From Phallusia fumigata (taxonomy: Eukaryota; Chordata; Ascidiacea; Phlebobranchia; Ascidiidae), in NCBI GenBank assembly GCA_008931825.1, contig QXVZ01000967.1, positions 1-64,000 on the forward strand: a stretch of DNA of 64,000 nucleotides, given 5' to 3'. Below, piece by piece: positions 11,334-22,195 of the stretch. The stretch's first letter is position 1, and every line of letters starts with the position of its first letter. The position numbers and the translations under genes were made by a program. The notes under the pieces were generated by a model. That model searched no databases and was not told the DNA's origin. It saw only the letters and a list, made by a program, of their open reading frames with translations.

Positions 11334-12105
11334 AGCTTGAACTACTCCTTTTCGCCTTTCATGACATTTGCACCATCGAATGTCTGAGCAATCATTTTTT
11401 GTCCATTTCCTTGAAGGTTTATGTCCAATTGTTCTAAAATACGTTTGGATATGCCATCTGCAGTTTGATTTTCTGGAATAACAAAATCCCCCAAAACGCT
11501 CAATTTCTCCATTGAATACGTACCGTAGAACAAGGACCATCTAGGTGCGTTCCGAAACATCTGTTGTGTCATCAGCCATTACAGCTACAAAGGAAACTTT
11601 GCAGTCAATTATTTTGGACAAAATTTGACGATTCTTTTCAACCTTTTTATTGTGCTTACTGATTGAAAGTCTGTATGCCTCGCCAGGTTTCTCTCTATTA
11701 CTTACAGTCCCTAAAAGTGACAGCGAAACTACGTTATCAACGTGCTTCTTTGACTTCCAATGCTTTTCAGTTTTTTCTTTTTTATTTTGTTAATATTTTT
11801 AAAACCATCCTTTGTCAATGCTACGTCACCTCCAAACAGCAGACACAGAAAGCAAAACAGTGCATTTTTTACTTCACAGCCGCAAAGCCAACTTTTTTGT
11901 TGGTACCATTCACAACTAAAGCTACGAATATATTTCTTGTTGTTACTTACGCCTGGCTGAGATATTTGAATATCAGGTGTTGAACGACCCTTTTTCTTAA
12001 CTGCAACTTTCTCCTGGAGAGACAGCTGTGAAAACTTAAGCTTTTGAAGTTCACTTACAGTCACACTCACAGAACTTATTTCTTGGGGGTGCAAGGCCAT
12101 GATTT
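11334..12105 (-). pseudogene. hAT B transposase, N-terminal TTF zinc finger and first catalytic region
   Basis: The minus strand from about 12100 gives a start MALHPQEISSVSVTVSELQ and then CEVKNALFCFLCLLFGGD, which matches the TTF-type zinc finger of ZMYM-like hAT proteins. Further on are MFRNAPRWSLFYGTY, DFVIPENQTADGISKRILEQ and QTFDGANVMKGEKE. FDGANVM corresponds to the second catalytic Asp region (DGA). Frames shift several times. Confidence 0.78.
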
Positions 12106-12572
12106 AAGTTTTCTGTGAAATAAAAGAAATGAAAAACATTAATCAAATAGAATAACCTAATGCACGATAATAATTTAATTATACATGTTATCACTTTTAA
12201 GAATATAGAACGCGTATTGTAAAAACAAAACCACACACGCGGAGTAAAAAACCACTACCTTTTACCAGAGAGCGACAGTGATCTCTCAACCTCGCATACC
12301 GCTACCTGTACGCGCATGCGCACAGCAGCCAAACACCATGTGGCTGGAACTGTGCACAGTTCCGAAGGCACTTGTATTTGTTTCATAACCTGGGTTTTTA
12401 TGACGTCATAGTGAATTCTTGTGTGCAAGTGGTGTGATGGTAACAGGCATTAGATTGTATAGATTGCAAATTGTATTTGTACAAGTATAAAGAAATAATT
12501 TGCTTAGATCGAATGTTGTAGGGGGTGCTGCAGCTCCGCAGTGCCTATACACGAGCCGCCACTGCAATGTAG

Positions 12573-12950
12573 TGAGCAGTGACCCCCAAGAAGGATTTCA
12601 TTTTCAAGTTGGACCAAAGGTCAACAGTAAGGGGAATCGATTTCGAAGTGCGCAGCATATTCTTGATTTTATTGGTGCAGCTTGCAAACATTTCACTAAT
12701 TCGTCGTGTGAAGGTGGCACGACTTGGAAGGTCATATCTATGTACTAACTCCTTTATTAAAATTTGGAAATGCTCCCCCTCCACAAGGTTTATTGGGCTT
12801 AAATCTCCAACAAGAGGATTTGTTTTCAAAATAGTGATTTTATTGCCTTCACTGGGAGTAACTTTGTGGTGAGCATACGGGGGTAATTTGCTTTGCCTGC
12901 TTGCTGATGACTGATGTGAGCTAGACTCTGTTCTAAAAATATTGGTATTT
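12573..12950 (-). pseudogene. hAT transposon A, N-terminal part of transposase
   Basis: The minus strand encodes KTNPLVGDLSPINLVEGEHF, ELVHRYDLPSRATFTRRI, SIPLTVDLWSNLKMKSFLG and VTAHYI. LTVDLWSxxxxxSFLGVTAHYI is the first catalytic Asp region of Charlie/ZBED-type hAT transposases. Across hAT B the text resumes as IDE and then, one base out of frame, HTTQKIVLW on the other side. The upstream end meets a LINE ORF1 fragment at about 12950. Confidence 0.85.
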
Positions 12951-13320
12951 CTTTTTTTTCCTTTTCAGTCCTTTTTCACTGGTGCATGTTCCAACAGCAG
13001 GTTTTGAATGTGGAACGTATGATAGGGTGACCTTCTTTTCATCGTCACTACAAGCTGATGCGTAGCCCGCCATGCCACTTTCTGGGATGCTGAACGAAGA
13101 CGCGGCCGTTCGGTTGTTGCATGATTCTGTGCAGTTGACGAAAGTCAAATTTATCTGAAGCGAAAAATTCGTAAATTTCTTGCCTCTTGAGGCCAGGGTT
13201 GAATCTTGCGTCCACTTCACCACTTCGGTCGATTTCGAATCAGTTATTTCCGCCTCCTGTTGTTATTGCAGTTGCTGCAGCTTGGACGTAAGTTGGCATT
13301 GCTGTTGGCTGTGTGTTTGA
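12950..13320 (-). pseudogene. Fragment of a Tx1/L1-like LINE ORF1
   Basis: The minus strand reads YVQAAATAI, EIDRSGEVDARFNPGLKRQE, FDFRQLHRIMQQPNG, YASACSDDEKKVTLSYVP. The same order occurs in the longer ORF at 23249-23749 (RSGEVESRFNPGLKRQEIYD, HGIMQQPNGKV, YASAFSDDEKRATLSSVP). It is therefore a decayed paralogue with indels and stops. The region just beyond (13320-13438) has no feature I can name. Confidence 0.75.
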
Positions 13321-13438
13321 ATCTGATAAACATAATTCCAATAATCCAAATATCAGAAAATCCAATTTGTCCAGAAGTCCGATATATCAAAAAACTGGTC
13401 TCAATTATCAGTCCGGCGTCACCTAAAATCAAAACAAA

Positions 13439-13640
13439 ATGGCAACGCTCGTCGCTTGGGAAAGGTGAAACAAAATGGAGGATTTCTTTAGTTTTCACAG
13501 TTATTCTGTGTTACTATATAACTTTACAACACAGAAAGTCTCTTTACAGTCCGATTTTTAAAATGAAATCGTCTTAGAAACGATCTCCTCTCACTGACAG
13601 ACTGCCTTTTTTCTCACACGAGGGCTCATGGGTCGTGCCA
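13439..13640. repeat. Repeat module shared with 21301-21475
   Basis: Both copies contain AATGGCRRCGCT (diverged), GATTTCTTTAGTTTTC, CAACACAGAAAGTCTCTTTA, CAGTCCGATTT, AAATCGTCTTAGAA and CACACGAGGGCTCA in order, with small indels. At 21301 the module follows the tandem repeat and minisatellite, so this copy is probably the detached end of the same element. Confidence 0.85.
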
Positions 13641-14192
13641 CCAGCTTGAGATGGTTTTCTTCATAGCCTTTGTGTTTTTATTATTGAAATTGGCGGTGAA
13701 TAATACAGCAAAGGAACAGAGCAGGGGGTAGAGGAATACGGAATAGGAATGCTGAAAAACACTAAATGATATGTTAATTACAACTCCAAGGCATAAATAT
13801 ACGATTTACAACTTTATTTAAAATAATAAGCATTAAATATGTATTTAGAACAAACACAAAGGGGAAAAAACAAGCATAGAATTTTTACAGTACCATTGTG
13901 GGTTGTTATTGCTCAGCAACCTGTGGGTGTGTGGTGGATAAGCACCAATGTGGGAGACAAAAAAGGAGGGCAAACGAGATAGGGAATAACAAACAATAAT
14001 GGTACATACTATTTACATAGATTTAGCGCACTGTACAGCACAGGTCATTACTTCCAGAAAGGGAAATTCTGACCTGTTTCGCAGGACAGCTAGTTTAAAA
14101 GTAAGAGATTGTTTTTGGGAGTTGGTGAGGTCCTGATGGATGTTGGTGATGTATTCTTGCGGTTTCTTCTTGGTTTTGTTTGGGTGATTTAA
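13641..14192. other. Non-coding, probably 3' untranslated part of the adjacent minus-strand LINE
   Basis: No ORF or recognisable domain. It lies directly downstream, in the minus direction, of the LINE C-terminus at 14193. The assignment as 3' UTR is positional inference only. Confidence 0.4.
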
Positions 14193-15350
14193 TTAGGTGT
14201 TTAAGGGGAACATTAAAAAGTTAAAGTGGGGAGGAAAGTTGGTTATGGGAAAGCTAAGGCGTAAGAGAGAGTGAAAGTAGGTTGTTGGTTGTCCGGTTGT
14301 TGAGTAAAAGATATTCTTGGCGAGGTTGAGAAGTGGCTGTATGGAAGGGCAAGTGTGGAATAGATGGGGTTCATTTTCATAGCGGGTTTTACATTGGAAG
14401 CGCTGGGAGTCGTTGTCCAGGAGGTGGAGGTGGTATTTGCATTGTAGTGGGAGGATCCGGTGGGCAAGTCTGTAATTAAAGGTTTTGAGGTAGTTTGGAA
14501 GGGAGGGATGGTGGACGTTTGGCCAATGGGTTATGGAGTTGAGGTTATTTTCGGGGTTTGAAATTCGGAGGTACATGGGTTTTACTTTAGGGCAGGTGAG
14601 TTCTGTTTCAGTTGGGTAAATTTGGTTTAGGACATTGAGGATCCGGTTATAATGGGGGGGAAGGTAAAGCTGTGTGTGGGAGATTGTTTCTTATTCTAAG
14701 GTTAAAGATTTGGGATAATTGGATTCTATCCGTTGAAATTGTGGAGAGGTTGCTGTGTCCAGGATGCGATGTAGATAATATTTTTTGCTGTTTGAGAGAA
14801 GAAAGAGATCTGCATAAAGGGGGATGTTGGCGACACCGCCGTGGTCACGATCTGCCGCCAGGGTTTGAATTGGAAGGGTAGGATTGTGGTGTCCTACAAT
14901 GAAGTTCACCACAATGCCGTCGACTTTTCCTCGCTGCGAGTGAGGAAGATAGTATGTTTTACCTGAATACGTCTTGTAAAGAGGCGATAGAGTTCTTCCA
15001 TGCCGAGGTAATGGATGCGGGTGAGCCGATGGGGATATTCAGTGGGTTTATGGCGTCCTGTTTCCAATTGATGTTGGGGAGAGAAGGGTCGTCGGGTATC
15101 TGGAGGGTAGCAATCACTTGGGTTTTGGTAGGATTTAGGTGGAGTCCGGAGGTCTTTGAAAATTGATTGACAATTTGGAAGGATTGGGAGAGGGATTCGC
15201 GGCGAGCCACCACCAGGATGACATCGTCCACGTAAGCGACTGCTTTGGGTGTTTGCCGGCATGGGGCGGAAGAGGAAGAAATCGTGTTGTCGTTTTGAAT
15301 GGCAGCGAGTAATGGGTCTAGGGCAATCAGGAAGAGGGTCAAGCTAAGGG
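14193..15350 (-). pseudogene. Tx1/L1-like LINE reverse transcriptase, C-terminal half
   Basis: The minus strand from 15342 gives MTLFLIALDPLLAAIQND, then VAYVDDVILVVARRE with the YVDD polymerase motif, and GLHLNPTKTQVIATL. After a more decayed stretch (14580-14950), an ORF at 14193-14576 gives NYRLAHRILPLQCKYHLHLL and HLFHTCPSIQPLL, a typical C-terminal Cys/His region of Tx1/L1-type LINE ORF2. The N-terminal EN and first RT motifs are absent. It abuts an ORF1 fragment at 15351, so the copy has lost its middle. Confidence 0.8.
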
Positions 15351-15650
15351 GATCACCCTACCTGACTCCTCTCCTGATCGGAAAACCCGTTGGGTTTTCA
15401 TTAGGATCCATTGACTTAACCTCGAATAGCCTTTTCCCGTTGAACTTGTGCGCCTGCTGGTCTTGCAGCTTGTAGTATTTCTTAACTTCGCCGTGGCGCC
15501 TTTCCAACTGATTAGTATGGGTTCCCATTCAAATCTGTTGGGTATGTGCTCGATGATTACTTCAGTGAATTCGGGATCATGCAACTTTGCGTATTCAACT
15601 TCCTTGAGGGTGGATAACCTCTCGCATAAGATTTTCGCCTTTTGAAATTT
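15351..15650 (-). pseudogene. Tx1/L1-like LINE ORF1 fragment (IP-x-RF-x-WEP motif)
   Basis: The minus strand gives RLSTLKEVEYAKLHDPEFTE, VIIEHIPNRFEWEPILISW. Similar text occurs at 26280-26410 (PEYTDMVIDHIPPRFYWEP) and 31935-32165 (DPVFTEVLFKDIPNWFDWQP), so this is a conserved ORF1 segment of one LINE group. The C-terminal part is scrambled. Confidence 0.7.
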
Positions 15651-17045
15651 GGAATGAACAGGATTTGTAAAAAATCTTCCACTTTTGCATACTGACGTAC
15701 AACAAAATAAATGTTACCATGTTCAACAACTATGTCAACAACACTATAAAAACAATCATTAAGAAATAATGTTGAGTCAGATATGGTATTCCGCTTAATA
15801 ACAACAGTCAGACAAGAAAACTTTCTTTGTAAATGACAAGATTTTTCCCCAAAGTACCTCAATAAAACATTTATACTAACGAAAGGTTTTGCAAGTTTGT
15901 CATTCCTTATTGGACAATCAAAAACAGGATTTTCATTTTTATGATATACAAACCAGGAACATTGCTGTAATGGTTTAAATCCAGATCGAACTTGGACTTT
16001 TATACAACCCAAATAGCTTTCAAATGGAAAGCAACAAATGTTTTCTAAACAACCATTTTTCTCAAAATCCTGAACCAAGTGAATTAAAGAGTGGACAATA
16101 TAGCTAACAAAATCTTTTCCATAAATCAAAGCAGAATCATGCACAAAGTTATGAAGCAAATCATTTGCAGTTGGCAAGTTAAAAGTGGTAAAACAACCTG
16201 AAGGCACAAGAAAGTTTGAGAACATGCATGTATCTTTCATGTGTTAAAGCATTACTGTTTTTTAGCACCACTGGTCCTACATACAACATGAATAGTCTAA
16301 ACTCCATTGCTTTCCAGTAAAGTATATCTTTTAGCGGCCGTAACTTTCGATTAAACTCGTGTGGAATAAATGGCTGGCTTCCCCAAATAAAAAATTATTA
16401 CATTTACAGCCAGTGAAGACAATTTTGCACGTAATTGATGTGGTGTTCCTTTCCACTATATTTCACTCCTAAGCAACCTAAGTGCATGTAGTCCAAAACA
16501 AAACCTGACACCATTTTAACATTTTTGTTGACGGAATTGAAACACCCATGTGATGCTGCTTATCTGTATGCATTTTGAAATCTTCATCAGTGCGTAAACT
16601 CCAATTGTGCCAAAGAAAACAAACACGACGCTCAATGTATTGGCCTTGACTGTACATCTTTTACAACTGTAATATCCAGAATGTGATTGAATGCATTTCA
16701 GACTAGATCGCATGGGTGCATCACAAACATAAATTCCATAGTTTCCCAGTCTACATGTTACACTCTCAATTACCATTGGATTTTCTGTAAGATTGTCCGA
16801 ATCTTTCAAAAATTCTTTTAAAAACAGGTCTGGAGCAGGAAGTTCTCTGTTGGTAGACTTGTTTGTGCAATACATTCCAGCACATAGACATTTCATCTTA
16901 ACAAAATACACTTTTATTAAAATTGGATAAAGCTTGTAATCAGGGGATCCTTTAAAAAGCGGAAGTCCATCTACATAGACTGTCAAGTAAAATGCAAATT
17001 GACCTGATGAAAGCTTTGGTTGCGACACTTCACAAGTCAGAATCT
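15651..17045 (-). pseudogene. CACTA/EnSpm (tnp2)-like transposase
   Basis: The 5' part (about 16516-17045) reads FYLTVYVDGLPLFKGSPDY, VCDAPMRSSLKCIQSHSGYY and SCKRCTV. The 3' part (about 15651-16240) reads NDLLHNFVHDSALIYGKDFV, SYIVHSLIHLVQDFEKNG, CFPFESYLGCIKVQVRSG. DGLPLFKSS, CDAPAR...HSGYxSCxRC and YNVHxLIHL...FPFENYL are signatures of animal tnp2-like (CACTA-type) transposases. The link (16250-16515) retains YMHLGCLGVK-like and WKAMEFRLFMLYVGPVVLKN text in broken frames. Length is close to the family core; it is inactivated by frameshifts and stops. No inverted CACTA ends were found. Confidence 0.72.
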
Positions 17046-17225
17046 TCAATAAAACTCTAAACCTCAGAATAAAACCTTACCTTCACATGATCATCTCCCC
17101 CAACCAATTCGCTCAACCCAACAGCACAACATCGGACGCAACTTCACTCCTAAGAGACCTCCACCCCGAAGTCATCACCCGGAACTCAGACTCTTACTTT
17201 GTTTCACTCGATTTCCAAACTTTTG
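17046..17225 (+). mobile_element. Short Tx1/L1-like LINE fragment (start of RT)
   Basis: The plus strand encodes LNLRIKPYLHMIISPNQFAQ, PNSTTSDATSLLRDLHPEV and FVSLDFQTFVA. It is the same segment as the minus-strand LINE at 21516-21700 (NQFVQPNSTTSDATNLLRD). Only about 180 bp remain, wedged between the CACTA-like and hAT-like pieces. Confidence 0.8.
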
Positions 17226-17720
17226 TTGCCTGCATATATCCGTTACTGATAAATTCTAATGATATGCTATTCCATCCTGAATCATATAGGATATTTTGGT
17301 TTTCTTCATTGCTGTCTTACTATCTGGAAATGCCCTTTCACACATAGCTCCAAAATGGTCGGCATTAACAAAAGGAATGTTATGTTCGGCAAAAAATCCA
17401 CTTATAAGTAATTCACTTTTTGCTATTTGTTCAGATTTCGATGATTCTTTTTTGTGCAAGAATTTGGTGATGTTAACAGTTGAAGTTGCACTTCCAAAGT
17501 TATCTTTATGTTTTACAGAATGTTTGTGTTTCAAAGGAGAAGAACGGTTAGCATTTTTCAGTGTGAAGCGACAGCACTTGCAATAACTCGCATCTTTGTT
17601 TTGTTTGTCCTGAGTTAGCCAATCTTTAAAGTCTGGATCACTTAGCCAAGCACTATTAAAACTTTGATTGAACCACTTATTTTTTCCTTGGTGGTGTCCC
17701 CATTGTTTGACGTGGGTTTA
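17226..17720 (-). pseudogene. hAT-like transposase, N-terminal zinc-finger part
   Basis: Minus strand from about 17690: KWFNQSFNSAWLSDPDFKDW, LTQDKQNKDASYCKCCRF, SSPLKHKHSVKHKDN, then SELLISGFFAEHNIPFVNAD, HFGAMCERAFPDSKTAM. This is the N-terminus of the zinc-finger hAT-like family also seen at 1-1312 and 50230-54483 (CxxC...HxxxH finger, FFAEHNIPFxxADH). The C-terminal remainder is absent because the LINE and CACTA-like pieces follow. Confidence 0.75.
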
Positions 17721-18225
17721 ACACAATAAAATCAATTTGCACTACGGCCTCAAATACAAAAAATGGTCATAAGCACGTGACTCCACGGGATAAAGTAACA
17801 TTTTGTTTGGAAGAAATTACTGGTGATTCGTATCGGGAAATTAGGAACATGAGGAATAAGTGAATTTATACTTAATAAATGTATAATCAGGATTACTATC
17901 GACCTGCATCCAAATATGAAGGATGACTAGGAAAAGAATACAATGTAATGTCGCTACTGCATACATTGCACCTTGTGAAGCACTGACCCTTTAAGCTTTG
18001 TTTGACTTAATCGAAATCCCTCTCGTACTTGTCACGAAAAATGTTTTTGTGCTTGCTAATTTCTCACTTAGGCTAGTCTACTTGGTTAATCTTCACTAAA
18101 AAAATAGCATTGCTTAATGCTACTAACCTAGCTAGCCTACGGGGACAAGAATGCTAAACAATGCTTTGTGTTGTAAATGAGATTATGTTTCTTTTATGGT
18201 GTCACAAAACAGGGTGAAAAACAGC
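17721..18225. other. No gene seen
   Basis: AT-rich sequence between the hAT N-terminus and the LTR fossil. No LTR-like repeat of the 20400-20640 region could be recognised here. Confidence 0.5.
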
Positions 18226-20640
18226 TACGATGAAATAGAAAAAGTTTGTAACTTACATAACATTGTTAAAGCTAAAAAACAGGGACGTAAGTCAAAAATA
18301 TGAGCATATCTTGGAAGTAGGGACGGTATGGTAAGAAATCCCAAGATCTTGGGAAAAATCCCAAGCAGCCCTGCCGCAAATGGACCCTTCCATTGAAGAA
18401 GTAAGTTGTTGTGGTCAGTCGGCAGCAGCAGTAGCACCTTGTCACCGACTTCAAAACACCATGGTTTGGCCTTCTTGTTGAAATACTTTTTGTATCGCTC
18501 ATGCGATTTTATGAGCTCCTCCTTTGCAATTTAAAGGGTCTTCTCCATCTTCTCTCGCAAGTCAATTAGATACTGGTAGCTTGACTTCACTTCAGCGTCG
18601 GTGTTAGGATTTGTCCACATTTCTCCATTGCTTGGGTTGATCGCAACATAATCTTTTCAGCATTTTCTTTAAAGTTCCGTTGAACTTCTCCACCAAACCA
18701 TTGCACATAGCGTGATACGGAGTTGTCCGCAAATGCTTAATCAAGAGAAGCCTGTTTGCCTAAGTCGCTTAACACCTCGTCAGGAATACCCAGTCGACTG
18801 TACATGTCGACCAACGCCACGGCTACGGTCTCTGCTGTTATATTCTTCAGTGCTATCGCCTCTGGATATCGTGTCGCATAATCCACCAACGTAAGTATGT
18901 ACCTATGTCCCTCGCTGCTGGGTGGGTGAATTGGTCCAATTAGATCAACCGTGACTCTTTTAAACGGAACGTCAATCGCCGGCGCCGTCTGCATTGGGAC
19001 CCTCATCACACTCCCCTTGTCTACAGTACGCTGACATATGTCGCAAGATCGACAAAAATGCTTCACGTCATCACGTATTCCAGGCCAAAAGAAGTTACCC
19101 CAGAACCTGTCGAGTGTCTTTTTGATACCCAAGTGTCCTCGCGCTTCTTCTGGGGCCTAGTTGAAACTGCATTAGCTTCTTCCCATAGCGGATCAGGGTC
19201 TTCCGCTCCACGGGAACCACCAGTATTTCCAGTACACAAATCGTGAAATTGGTCTTGCAAACACATTGCTTCTACCTCTCCCGTGAAATATGGAGTATTA
19301 ACCTCAATCGTAGCCACTTTAGCCGATACGACCGAACCATTTGCCAGCCTAATAAAACCTGGTCTTTTTACGACTTGATCGTCCCGAACAAATTTCCTGT
19401 CAACCTGAACACCGGTGCAACCTGTGTCTCTCAGCACAGTTACTCTTTGATTGCCCACTAGGCCCTTGCATAGCGTCAAATTGGAATCATTTTCGAACAA
19501 CGCATTTTTGTAGGTGCGCATGCTGTCGAGCTGGATATTCTCAATGGCCTAGGAGGCACCGCGCGGGAATTGCAATCTTTTGCCAGATGCCCGACCTTGT
19601 CGCATACAAAACATCTTTTAGGCGCTCTGGTGTCAGATATATACTTTGGGCAACTCCTTGTATTGTGTCCGACTTGTTTACACTTGCCAAAAAACTCACG
19701 TACCTCATGTCGTATGTCGCTTGCCATTTCTCTTTTGTGCGCGGCCAAAAACTGTTCAGCGACGCTTGTCAAGTTATCCAGAGTCTTCGGCGCTTGCTCT
19801 TTTAGATATGTTGACAACTATTTGGGACGTAACTTAAGGAATTGTTCCTTAACCAAAAGCGCGCTTACATCCTTCCAACAAACGTCGATCCTGACAACTT
19901 CACCCATTTTTGCAGATAGTTCCGAAATTTTCAGCTGTTCATAATCCACCGCGTCGTCGTCCGACAGTCTTCAATAAACATCAAGCGCTCGCCCCGTTAG
20001 CAACGCACTCAGTGCCGTCGCCCACTCGCAGGTTACAGCAAAGCGCTCAAAGCGTAGCAGGTAACTGTCAAGCTCGTCTTTACCATCTGCGAAGGCAGGT
20101 AACTTAGGAGCCTTTGCTTTGCTCGTTGCTCCTAACACAGGGTGGCCCCCGCCAATCTCTGCCAGTTGCAATTCCAAACGCTTCAACTCCAACTGTTTGA
20201 GCTTCAGCCTCTCGCCGTTTTTCCTCGGCTTCCCTGGCCAAACGTCGTTCTCTCTCGATCGCTTGCTGTTCATTAATAAACTTCGCAAGGTCGTTACCAG
20301 CTAAACCTAACTGTTTACCAACTTCTGCAATCTTTTCTATCTCGTTTTCTTGCTTCACTACCAAGTAAGATCAAAAGCCAACACTGAAAAACTAATTCCC
20401 GGACTAGCCCACAATTGTCGCAAACTAGTCAGGACAGATACCCCAACCGTGCTATTTTGCGTCAGCAATCAACTTCTGGCACAGCAAGAACTGTAACGAT
20501 GTTTAATCCGCACTTTCCAAAATAGACTGATCCTGTTTTAGGTTACGATCAAAGCACACCAACGTCAGGTTACCATAGTTCAACCGTATGGCGGGAAGGG
20601 TTTAGAACAAGTGCTCTATTACGTCATAAGGCGTATAGTT
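18226..20640 (-). mobile_element. Ty3/gypsy-type LTR retroelement, broken fossil
   Basis: Parts in minus-strand order: a probable leader or LTR region (about 20400-20640), gag with a coiled charged segment (about 19970-20370) and two CCHC zinc knuckles (about 19590-19680), an aspartic protease with DTG (about 19430-19470), integrase with an HHCC-type finger and rve core (about 18737-19132; GNFFWPGIRDDVKHF, CDICQRT, VDYATRYPEA), and an integrase C-terminal segment (about 18360-18500; LLQWKGPF). The element is incomplete and carries multiple breaks (at least four). Paired LTRs were not recognised, so age cannot be estimated from them; general decay suggests an old copy. Confidence 0.8.
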
Positions 20641-20679
20641 GTGCAATGTGACGCAGACGTTTACTTGATATTTGTGGCA

Positions 20680-21045
20680 CAAGGTATATTATTGTCCACT
20701 CGAAGCCCGTGTGGTGACTTTTTTAAGTGGGCGTGTGGTGACCGAATGCTACCACCCTGTTGGGCAGTCTTAACGAGCAACAAACATCAATGTTTTCATG
20801 TATATGGCTTCTGTAATGCCTGTGATTCAAAAAGATTGCATTTTTAGAGCGGAGACGTGTATGTTTTGACAAATACATAGCAAAACGTAGCTCAAGGTAT
20901 ATCGTCCGTTCGAAGCCAGTGCGGTGACTTTTTCAAGTGCCCATGTGCTGACCGAATGCTACCACCCTGTTAGGCAGTCTTAACGTGCAATAAACATCAA
21001 TGTTTTAATGTATACATGGCTTCTGTTATCAACAGAGGATGCACC
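20680..21045. repeat. Second locus of the 205-210 bp tandem repeat (about two units)
   Basis: Contains GACCGAATGCTACCACCCTG twice (near 20740 and 20950), AAAAGATTGCATTTTTAGAG, GCAAAACGTAGCTCAAGGTA and AACATCAATGTTTT. Order and spacing match 7505-8160. Confidence 0.9.
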
Positions 21046-21300
21046 ATTTTGTGCACATTTTTTCGAAATGCGCAAGCACCGAAAGTGCGCGCACAATTTG
21101 TGCACATTATGTGGAAAATATGCATGCATCCAAATGTGCGTATTGCTTTAGAAATGTGCAAGGACCGAAATGTGTGCATACATTTTCTGCACATTACTTT
21201 GGAAGTTAGGGCACATTACTTTGAAATTATCAAGGACCGAAATGTGCGTGCACATAATATCGAAAATGTGCACAGACTGAAATGTGCGCACATTTTGTGC
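21046..21300. repeat. Second locus of the TGTGC-rich minisatellite
   Basis: Irregular units with ATTTTGTGCACATT, ACCGAAATGTGCG, GAAATTATCAAGGACCGAAA and CGAAAATGTGCA. It corresponds to 8160-8372 but with more units. Sits between the tandem repeat and the module at 21301. Confidence 0.88.
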
Positions 21301-21515
21301 AATGGCAGCGCTTGGGAAAGCCGAAACTAAATGGCGGATTTCTTTAGTTTTCAGTTATTCTGTGTTACTGCATAATTTTACAACACAGAAAGTCTCTTTA
21401 CAGTCCGATTTCTGAAATGAAATCGTCTTAGAATAGATGTCCTCTCACTCAATTTTTTTTTCACACGAGGGCTCAGAGCCCAGGTGGTAATTGGCCAAAA
21501 GACCAACGGGTCATG
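21301..21515. repeat. Repeat module shared with 13439-13640, ends at the LINE breakpoint
   Basis: Includes GGCGGATTTCTTTAGTTTTC, CAACACAGAAAGTCTCTTTA, CAGTCCGATTTCTGAAATGA. Ends with a small hairpin (AGGGCTCAGAGCCC) and then GGTCATGAAAC. LINE homology resumes at about 21516, judging from comparison with the fragment at 17046-17225. Confidence 0.75.
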
Positions 21516-22195
21516 AAACAAATTAAGAGTCTGAGTTCCGGATGATGGCTTCGTAGTGGAGGTCTCTTAGGAGTTAAGTTGCGTCCGATGTTGTGCTGTT
21601 GGGTTGAACGAATTGGTTTGGGGAGATAATCAGGTGAAGAAAGGGTTTTATTCTGAGGTTTAGAGTTTTGTTAAGGATTTTTAGGTCGGTGTAGAGGGAG
21701 ATTGGTCTATAGTTGTTCAGGAGGGTGGGGTCGTTTTTCTTGTAGATAAGGGTTAGATGTCCGAGGTTGAATTCCGGTGGGGTGTAGGAGTTTTGGTATG
21801 CATAGTTGATTGGTTGGTTTTGAAAGAATTTTTGAGTGTGAGAGAAAATTTCCTGAGGGGGAGTCCGAATTTGTCTTGAAGTTTTTCAATCGGTTTATGT
21901 TGCCGAAATAAAGGGTTTTGTCGATAAGATTTTTAAAGTGAGGATCTGAGGAAAGGGATGTAAGTAATCGGGACTGAGCTTTTTCAAGGTGGAGGTTTCG
22001 GAGTTGGGCTTTTACGGTTTGGAATATTTTTAAGTTGGTTGGGGTTGGGTTGTCGGTGAGGGTTTGGCGGATGGTATCTAATTGCTGGTGAAGTGAGGAA
22101 ATTTCTGGGGATTTGGAGATGCGGAAGGTTTTGACTTTGAATTTGAGGGTTAACCAGAAGTCCAAGGGGTTTGAGTGAAGGGGTTAAATGGTTTG
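21516..22195 (-). pseudogene. Tx1/L1-like LINE ORF2: EN-RT linker and first RT motifs
   Basis: Minus strand: FWLTLKFKVKTFRISKSPEI, HFKNLIDKTLYFGNINRLKN, LSKPTNQLCIPKLLHPTGI, then in another frame a YRPISLYTDLKILNKTL segment and NQFVQPNSTTSDATNLLRDL. YRPISL is RT motif 0. RT is cut at about 21516, where a repeat module begins. Frameshifts are present near 21700 and 21780. Confidence 0.8.

Larger units (their letters stand above)
9615..12564 (-). mobile_element. hAT transposon B (2.95 kb) nested in hAT A, with inverted termini and 8-bp TSD
   Basis: The left end is CAGTGGCGGCTCG and the right end is CGAGCCGCCACTG, a perfect 13-bp inverted repeat. Flanking octamers are CGATGCAG (9607-9614) and CAATGTAG (12565-12572), 6 of 8 identical, consistent with an aged hAT TSD. 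The minus strand encodes a TTF/ZMYM-type hAT transposase in pieces (9811-10217, 10441-10712, 11334-12105). Subterminal regions 9640-9800 and 12110-12500 are AT-rich and non-coding. A MITE lies inside it at 10723-11325. Many breaks show that it is inactive. Confidence 0.9.
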
